Shown piece by piece: positions 58,864-64,000 of a stretch of 64,000 nt of DNA. The number at the start of each line of letters is the position of its first letter. Position 1 is the stretch's first letter. The notes beneath the pieces are model-generated. The model was not told the origin of the DNA and searched no databases. It worked only from the letters and a program-made list of their open reading frames with translations. The translations under genes were made by a program, and so were the position numbers. Source of the DNA: an uncultured Verrucomicrobiales bacterium (GTDB taxonomy: Bacteria; Verrucomicrobiota; Verrucomicrobiia; Verrucomicrobiales; Akkermansiaceae); contig CALGZA010000037.1 of NCBI GenBank assembly GCA_937934595.1, positions 1 to 64,000 on the forward strand, in the 5' to 3' direction.

Positions 58864-59574
58864 ATGCTGAAATTTATCGACCAGGGAGGCCCATTTGTGT
58901 GGGTGTTATTAGTGCTATCATTTGCGGGGATGATGATTGTTCTTGAGAAGATTATTTTTTTTCAACGCACTAAGATTCATGTTGGAGATTTGATGTTGGG
59001 GCTTTCGAATCATGTGAGGAAAGGAGCTCATGATGAGGCATTACGTGAGTCTGCACGTGCACCTGGGTCTGTGGCGAGGGTGGCTCATGCTACGTTGATG
59101 CGCTATACTTTGCCGAGGGCTGATTTACGTGATATAGCGATGGAGGCTGGGCAGTTGGAGGTGCCACGGATTGAGAAGAATTTACGTGGTTTGTATACAG
59201 TTGCTTTAATATCGCCTTTGATAGGTATGCTTGGAACTGTGAATGGGTTGATAGAGACGTTTGTGGATATGAGTAATAGTAGTAGCCAGAGTAATAACTT
59301 GGAGATGGCTAGGGGTATTTATGAGGCTCTTATCACTACTGGGCTTGGCTTGTTGGTGGCTGTGCCTGCTTATTTGTTTTATTTGTATTTTGTGGGTAGG
59401 GCGAAACGTTTGGTTCATAGGGTGGAGAGGGGAGCTATTGAGATAGTTAATATCATTTGTGATCAACGTGAGGCGTCTAAGTCTGGAGAGCAGGCTAAGA
59501 ATTTTTCTAAGGGGGCTGTGAAGAATGGTGGGGAAGAGGAGGGAGCTGGAAATTCAAAGAAGTCTAAGAAATGA
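58864..59574 (+). CDS. MotA/TolQ/ExbB proton channel family protein
   Basis: 236 aa; LYTVALISPLIGMLGTVNGLIETFVDMS, GIYEALITTGLGLLVAVPAYLFYLYF. Confidence 0.92.
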   Translation: MLKFIDQGGPFVWVLLVLSFAGMMIVLEKIIFFQRTKIHVGDLMLGLSNHVRKGAHDEALRESARAPGSVARVAHATLMRYTLPRADLRDIAMEAGQLEVPRIEKNLRGLYTVALISPLIGMLGTVNGLIETFVDMSNSSSQSNNLEMARGIYEALITTGLGLLVAVPAYLFYLYFVGRAKRLVHRVERGAIEIVNIICDQREASKSGEQAKNFSKGAVKNGGEEEGAGNSKKSKK

Positions 59575-59990
59575 AGCTTGAGATGTCATTACCGCAGCGT
59601 CCTGGTTTGATTTACGCGATGCCTGTGTTAGATATTTTGGTGTTGGTTTTGGTGTTTCCTTTGTTGGGCTCTTCTTTTACGACTGATGCTGGTGTGGAGC
59701 TGAGATTACCTGATACTGGGCATCGGTTTGATAGGATGGAGCGTAGTATAGTGGTGACTATTAAGGGGGTGCGAGAGCGGCAGATTTATATAAATAGGCG
59801 TCTTGTGGTAGAGGAGAATTTGATAGAAGAGCTGAGGAGTGAGGCTGTAAACTGGCAAAGTGGTGGAGCTGTGGGGATTATTTTCCGAGTTGATAGGCGA
59901 GTTCCGAGTGGTTACAAGTCACGGATAGGAGATATGTTGTTGGCTGAGGGTTATAGAGTTTATGATGCTGGGAATCCTGTGAGTAAGTGA
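59571..59990 (+). CDS. ExbD/TolR family biopolymer transport protein
   Basis: 139 aa; MPVLDILVLVLVFPLL TM; IYINRRLVVEENL...RVDRRVPSGYKSRIGDMLLAEGYRVYDAG; ExbB-adjacent with 4-bp overlap. Confidence 0.82.
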   Translation: MKLEMSLPQRPGLIYAMPVLDILVLVLVFPLLGSSFTTDAGVELRLPDTGHRFDRMERSIVVTIKGVRERQIYINRRLVVEENLIEELRSEAVNWQSGGAVGIIFRVDRRVPSGYKSRIGDMLLAEGYRVYDAGNPVSK

Positions 59991-60805
59991 TGTTGTTTTC
60001 TAAGAACAGGAAATTACAACGTGATAGGAATGCTGGATTGGTGTTTCGGTGGAGGGGTGGTTATAAGGCTAACCGGGGTGGTTTTACGGTGGCGTTTTTG
60101 TTGACTGCGTTATTTTTTGGTGCGGGTTTTATTATGATAAATGTCTATGCGAAGCAGAATACGGTTCCGAGTCGTTATAGGGCTTCTATGGTTCAGTTAG
60201 GTGAGGTTGATGATGATTTAAAGTGGTGGATAGAGAGGAATTCACCATTGCTTCCGTCTTGGGGTGGGGATGGGGATTTGCAGAGTAGTTTGCGAGTGGG
60301 GGGGCTTTTGTTTGGAGAGATTAGCGAGCGGCACAAGGAGAAGCATCGTATTGAAGATGTGGAGATGGAGGAGATTAGCATTGCTGGTGAGAGGGTTTAT
60401 TTATCAAATGATGGGGTGATGCCCCGGATAGGGCGGCATAAGGTTTTGCTGTCTGAGGAGGAGGTTTCTGATGATGATGTGGTAGTGGAGTGGGGTGTGA
60501 ATGTGGAGGCTGGGGAGAATCTAAGGCTCAGGTTGCCGAAGTCTTTGGTTTACGATAAGTGGATACCTGAATCTTGGCATGGGCGTGAGGTAAGGTTTAT
60601 TGTTGCTGTCGATGATATGGGGCGGGTGATTAAGGTGAGTCCTTCTGAGTGGGTTGAGGTGGGTGAGTATAGGGGGCTTGAGGACTGGATACAGACGATA
60701 AGGTTTAAGCCTGAGCGGGGTGCGGTGGGGAAAAGTAGGGTGGGTATTTTAGATGTGAGTGTGATGCCTGTGGGTGCTGTGGTTATGAAAGGAGGAGGGT
60801 TATGA
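59987..60805 (+). CDS. Putative TonB-like protein (third gene of ExbB/D operon)
   Basis: 272 aa; one N-terminal TM; C-terminal VRFIVAVDDMGRVIKVSPS...LEDWIQTIRFKPERG recalls TonB C-terminal fold. Confidence 0.5.
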   Translation: MMLFSKNRKLQRDRNAGLVFRWRGGYKANRGGFTVAFLLTALFFGAGFIMINVYAKQNTVPSRYRASMVQLGEVDDDLKWWIERNSPLLPSWGGDGDLQSSLRVGGLLFGEISERHKEKHRIEDVEMEEISIAGERVYLSNDGVMPRIGRHKVLLSEEEVSDDDVVVEWGVNVEAGENLRLRLPKSLVYDKWIPESWHGREVRFIVAVDDMGRVIKVSPSEWVEVGEYRGLEDWIQTIRFKPERGAVGKSRVGILDVSVMPVGAVVMKGGGL

Positions 60806-61044
60806 TAGAGTTGAATTTTGAGGAGTTTAGTTTGTTTGTTGTAGGAGGTAGTATTTTGTTTATGGGTTTTTTATTATTTCTTCATTCTAGTAGGTCTAAG
60901 GCTTATCGGAGGAAGAGGCGCTATCAGGTGGTGCAGTGCCCGGTATGTGGGGAGGTATTTGATGACCGAGGTTCTGAGAAAATGCCTGAGTGTGTGGGGT
61001 GTGGGAGGAAAACAGTGCGGGGCTATGATAAGAGTTTAGGTTAG
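60802..61044 (+). CDS. Small membrane protein with C-terminal zinc ribbon
   Basis: 80 aa; TM then CPVCGEVF...MPECVGCG (two CxxC pairs). Confidence 0.55.
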   Translation: MIELNFEEFSLFVVGGSILFMGFLLFLHSSRSKAYRRKRRYQVVQCPVCGEVFDDRGSEKMPECVGCGRKTVRGYDKSLG

Positions 61045-61154
61045 ATTCGGTTTTTGAGGAGTTTGGCGAGCAGTTGTTTTTAAGTTATCAGGCTTGCACT
61101 ATGGTAAATTTTTATTGATAGTGCGCCGGCAGTTAAGAAGTAACCCATTTTTTT

Positions 61155-62402
61155 ATGAACGAGCGTAGAGTAGTAATCACAGGAATAGGGGCGATTAGCC
61201 CATTAGGTAATGACCTTCAGAGTACATGGGATGGGCTGAAGGCCGGTCAGAGTGGTATAGGGAATATTACTAAGATTGATACTGATGGGTATTCTGTGAA
61301 TATTGCAGGTGAGGTGAAGGGCTATGATCCCAAGCCTTATTTTAATGACGCTAAAGATGCTCGCCGAGCGGATGAATATACGTTGCTTGCTTTTGGTGCA
61401 TCTAAGATGGCTATGGCTGACTCGGGTTTAGATCCTGAGGCTGTGGATAAGACACGAGTGGGTGTGATGGTGGGTAGTGGTATAGGCGGGCTAGGGACGC
61501 TGGAGCGTGAGCATGAGAAGTTAATTAAGCGTGGTCCGGGTAAGGTTTCTCCATTTGTTATACCTATGATGATTTCTAATATAGCGAGTGGGATGATTAG
61601 TATGGAGTATGGTTTTGGTGGGCCTAATATGGTTATCGTGACTGCTTGTGCTACAGCAAATCATAATATAGGTGAGGCGTGGCGGATGATAAAGTTTGGC
61701 GATGCGGATGCTTTTATAGCGGGTGGTGCTGAGTCTACGATATTGCCAATGGGTTTATCTGGTTTTTCTAATATGCGCGCATTGTCCACACGGAATGATG
61801 AGCCAGAGAGGGCTTCACGTCCGTTTGATTCTGGGCGCGATGGATTTGTGATGGGGGAGGGAGCTGGAGTGGTTGTTATAGAGGAGTTAGAGCATGCTAA
61901 GGCGCGCGGGGCTAGGATTTATGCTGAGTTGACTGGATATGGTGTTAGCTCTGATGCGTATCATATGACTTCGCCGCATCCTGAGGGAGAGGGTGCTAGT
62001 CGTTGTATTGATATGGCTTTAAAGCATGCTAAGTTGAATGCTGAGGATGTTTCGTATGTGAATGCTCATGGGACATCGACGCCGCTGGGTGATATATGTG
62101 AGACTAAGGCGATCAAGCGTAGTTTTGGTTCTCATGCTAAGGATGGTCTTGTGGTCAGTTCCACTAAATCTATGACTGGTCATTTATTGGGAGCGGCGGG
62201 TGGAGTAGAGTTGGCGGCTTGTTTGATGGCGATGCAGGATAACATTATACCTCCGACGATTAATTTGGAGGATCAAGATCCTGATTGTGATCTTGATTAT
62301 TGTGCTAATGTAGCGCGAGAGACTGAGGTGAAGGCAGCGTTGAGTAACTCGTTTGGTTTTGGTGGTCATAATGCGAGTTTATTGGTCCAGAAATTCAGCT
62401 AA
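61155..62402 (+). CDS. fabF: Beta-ketoacyl-ACP synthase II
   Basis: 415 aa; VVITGIGAISPLGND, VTACATANHNIGEAWRMI, NAHGTSTPLGD, STKSMTGHLLGAAGGVE, NSFGFGGHNASL. Confidence 0.96.
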   Translation: MNERRVVITGIGAISPLGNDLQSTWDGLKAGQSGIGNITKIDTDGYSVNIAGEVKGYDPKPYFNDAKDARRADEYTLLAFGASKMAMADSGLDPEAVDKTRVGVMVGSGIGGLGTLEREHEKLIKRGPGKVSPFVIPMMISNIASGMISMEYGFGGPNMVIVTACATANHNIGEAWRMIKFGDADAFIAGGAESTILPMGLSGFSNMRALSTRNDEPERASRPFDSGRDGFVMGEGAGVVVIEELEHAKARGARIYAELTGYGVSSDAYHMTSPHPEGEGASRCIDMALKHAKLNAEDVSYVNAHGTSTPLGDICETKAIKRSFGSHAKDGLVVSSTKSMTGHLLGAAGGVELAACLMAMQDNIIPPTINLEDQDPDCDLDYCANVARETEVKAALSNSFGFGGHNASLLVQKFS

Positions 62403-62467
62403 ATTATGATGCTTTTATAGTTCTGGCTTGCCGTGAAGCTGAGCTTGGTTCAGAATGTGACAAAATA

Positions 62468-62722
62468 ATGAATAATAAGATGAATAAGACAATAAGCAAG
62501 GGTGTGAGTAGTGCACGGTTAGAGAGGGCTCAGGAGATAGCTTCTAATCCATCTGCTTATAAAGTTTGCGAATGTTGTGATTCTATTGTTGGTGCTAATT
62601 CTGTGACTTGTTCTAACTGTCATGGGTATAGGTTTGATACCTCTCAGACACGAGTGGTAGACCAGGCTATATTCTTGGGGACGCGGAAGCAGACATCTGT
62701 GACTTCATCGGATTTAGTATAG
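62468..62722 (+). CDS. Small zinc-ribbon-like protein
   Basis: 84 aa; CECCDSIVGANSVTCSNCHGYRFDTS. Confidence 0.55.
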   Translation: MNNKMNKTISKGVSSARLERAQEIASNPSAYKVCECCDSIVGANSVTCSNCHGYRFDTSQTRVVDQAIFLGTRKQTSVTSSDLV

Positions 62723-62733
62723 TCTGAGTTTGG

Positions 62734-63621
62734 ATGGTAATAGGGATCACTCTTGGAGATCAGGCAGGCGTAGGCCCTGAGATAGTGGCTGCTGCGCTGG
62801 GGGATGGGCGTTTGGGAGATTGGTATGGTGATGATGTGGAGTATCGTGTTATAGGTGAGCGGATAGATGCTCATAGTGGTGAGCCGGATGTGGCTTCTGC
62901 GCGGGCGGCGTTGAGTGCGTTGGAAGAGAGTGTGCGCTTGGCTGAGGCTGGAGAGATTGATGCTATAGTTACAGCGCCTGTGGCTAAGGAGGGTTTGCAT
63001 GGCTTGGGTTTTGATTATCCTGGTCAGACGGAGTTTTTTGCGGATAGATTAGGGAGTGATGATTATGCGATGTGTTTATCTGGGGCTCATTTGACGGTTG
63101 CTTTGGTGACAATACATGTTCCTATTTCGACGGTGTCAGGTTCATTGAGAGAGTCTGAGGTGGTTCGTGTTGGGCGTTTGTTGGAGGCTTTTTGTAGAAA
63201 GAAGAGGAGAGTGAAGAAGGTGGATGGGGGGCCTAGGATTGCTGTATGTGGTCTGAACCCGCATGCTGGTGAGGGAGGGGCGTTTGGTGATGAGGATGAG
63301 CGGATAATACGTCCGGCTATTGAGAAGTTGAATATGGGTGTGGTATCTGGTGGTGAGGTTTTTAGTGGACCTCATCCGGCGGATACGATTTTCAAGCCTG
63401 CGTCTGAGGGTTTATATGATGCGGTGTTGTGTATGTATCATGATCAGGGTTTGATTCCTTTGAAGTTGTTGGATTTTTCTACTGGTGTTAATGTTACTTT
63501 GGGTTTGAGTTGTCCGCGGACTAGTCCTGATCACGGGACTGCGTTTGATATTGCTGGGCGGGGTGAGGCTTGTTATGAATCTATGTTACATGCGATTAAG
63601 TTGGCTGTGGAGTTGGTGTAA
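62734..63621 (+). CDS. pdxA: 4-hydroxythreonine-4-phosphate dehydrogenase
   Basis: 295 aa; GITLGDQAGVGPEIV, TAPVAKEGL, GLNPHAGEGGAFGDED, GPHPADTIF, MYHDQGLIPLKLLDF, RTSPDHGTAFDIAGRG. Confidence 0.95.
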   Translation: MVIGITLGDQAGVGPEIVAAALGDGRLGDWYGDDVEYRVIGERIDAHSGEPDVASARAALSALEESVRLAEAGEIDAIVTAPVAKEGLHGLGFDYPGQTEFFADRLGSDDYAMCLSGAHLTVALVTIHVPISTVSGSLRESEVVRVGRLLEAFCRKKRRVKKVDGGPRIAVCGLNPHAGEGGAFGDEDERIIRPAIEKLNMGVVSGGEVFSGPHPADTIFKPASEGLYDAVLCMYHDQGLIPLKLLDFSTGVNVTLGLSCPRTSPDHGTAFDIAGRGEACYESMLHAIKLAVELV

Positions 63622-63740
63622 TAGGGTGTGTTTTTGTTGTTGGGTGGGAGTTTTTGTTTTTTACGAAAGATAATGAGAAAAATATGATAGATTTATGGTT
63701 GTGCGGGTGTAGGTTATCCTTGATATAACTTACTTAACTG

Positions 63741-64000
63741 ATGAACAATCGATCTATAATATTTTTATTTATGAACCTGGTTTTGGCGGGTGCTTTGGTT
63801 TCTTGTACTGGGAAAAGTGAGTCAACTGAGGGAGTGAGCGTGGATGGTGATGTGGGTGGTAATGTGGGTGGTGATGTGGAATTGGTGGGTGTTGGTTCTG
63901 TTAAGGGGGGTAAGGATGTGGTAGCGGCTGATGAGAAGATTTCATTTAATCAGCATATACAGCCGATATTATCTGCGAATTGCTATCATTGTCATGGACC
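63741..64000 (+). CDS. Lipoprotein with planctomycete-type cytochrome c (PSCyt1-like) motif, 3' truncated by window edge
   Basis: Own translation: MNNRSIIFLFMNLVLAGALVSCTGKSESTEG...ISFNQHIQPILSANCYHCHGP; CxxCH haem motif and lipobox. Confidence 0.75.
   Translation, partial: MNNRSIIFLFMNLVLAGALVSCTGKSESTEGVSVDGDVGGNVGGDVELVGVGSVKGGKDVVAADEKISFNQHIQPILSANCYHCHG

Noticed and set aside
1-64000. tRNA, rRNA, transposase, integrase or phage genes
   Set aside because: None recognised on either strand by eye; absence not proven without tRNAscan/Infernal.

Overview
About 64 kb of ordinary chromosome, most likely from a marine Verrucomicrobiota. Lineage evidence: three PVC-type dehydrogenase/HEAT/cytochrome c proteins, the ~50-aa Chlamydiae/Verrucomicrobia small basic protein, PEP-CTERM, a sulfatase and a PSCyt1-like cytochrome. 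Recognisable genes include putA, an M3 oligopeptidase, pyrB, ResB/CcsA cytochrome c maturation, purN, an HtrA protease, a complete Bat/MoxR operon, an arylsulfatase, phoH with a PIN domain, a PAS-AraC regulator with two sugar isomerases and a DhaK-DhaL kinase, ExbB/ExbD, fabF and pdxA. The strongest unusual signal is a DsbD-family thiol:disulfide interchange gene (minus strand, 30704..28470). Its only interruption is an in-frame TGA exactly where the nucleophilic Cys of the C-terminal CxxC should be (ADN-TGA-LTCKANE). A perfect 8-bp hairpin with a GUG loop follows 17 nt later, with bSECIS-like geometry, so this is a candidate selenocysteine-containing DsbD. Other points of note: a pseudokinase fused to an FGE-like domain lacking catalytic cysteines, a secreted coiled-coil ClpP/SppA-like protease, a VanW-glycosyltransferase-like fusion, an about 50-copy G-[EK]-E repeat inside the BatB/BatC gene, a gene graveyard at 15.3-16.2 kb, and a strong G+T strand skew broken by two unskewed islands, one of which is the putative selenoprotein gene. 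No tRNA, rRNA, CRISPR or transposase was found.
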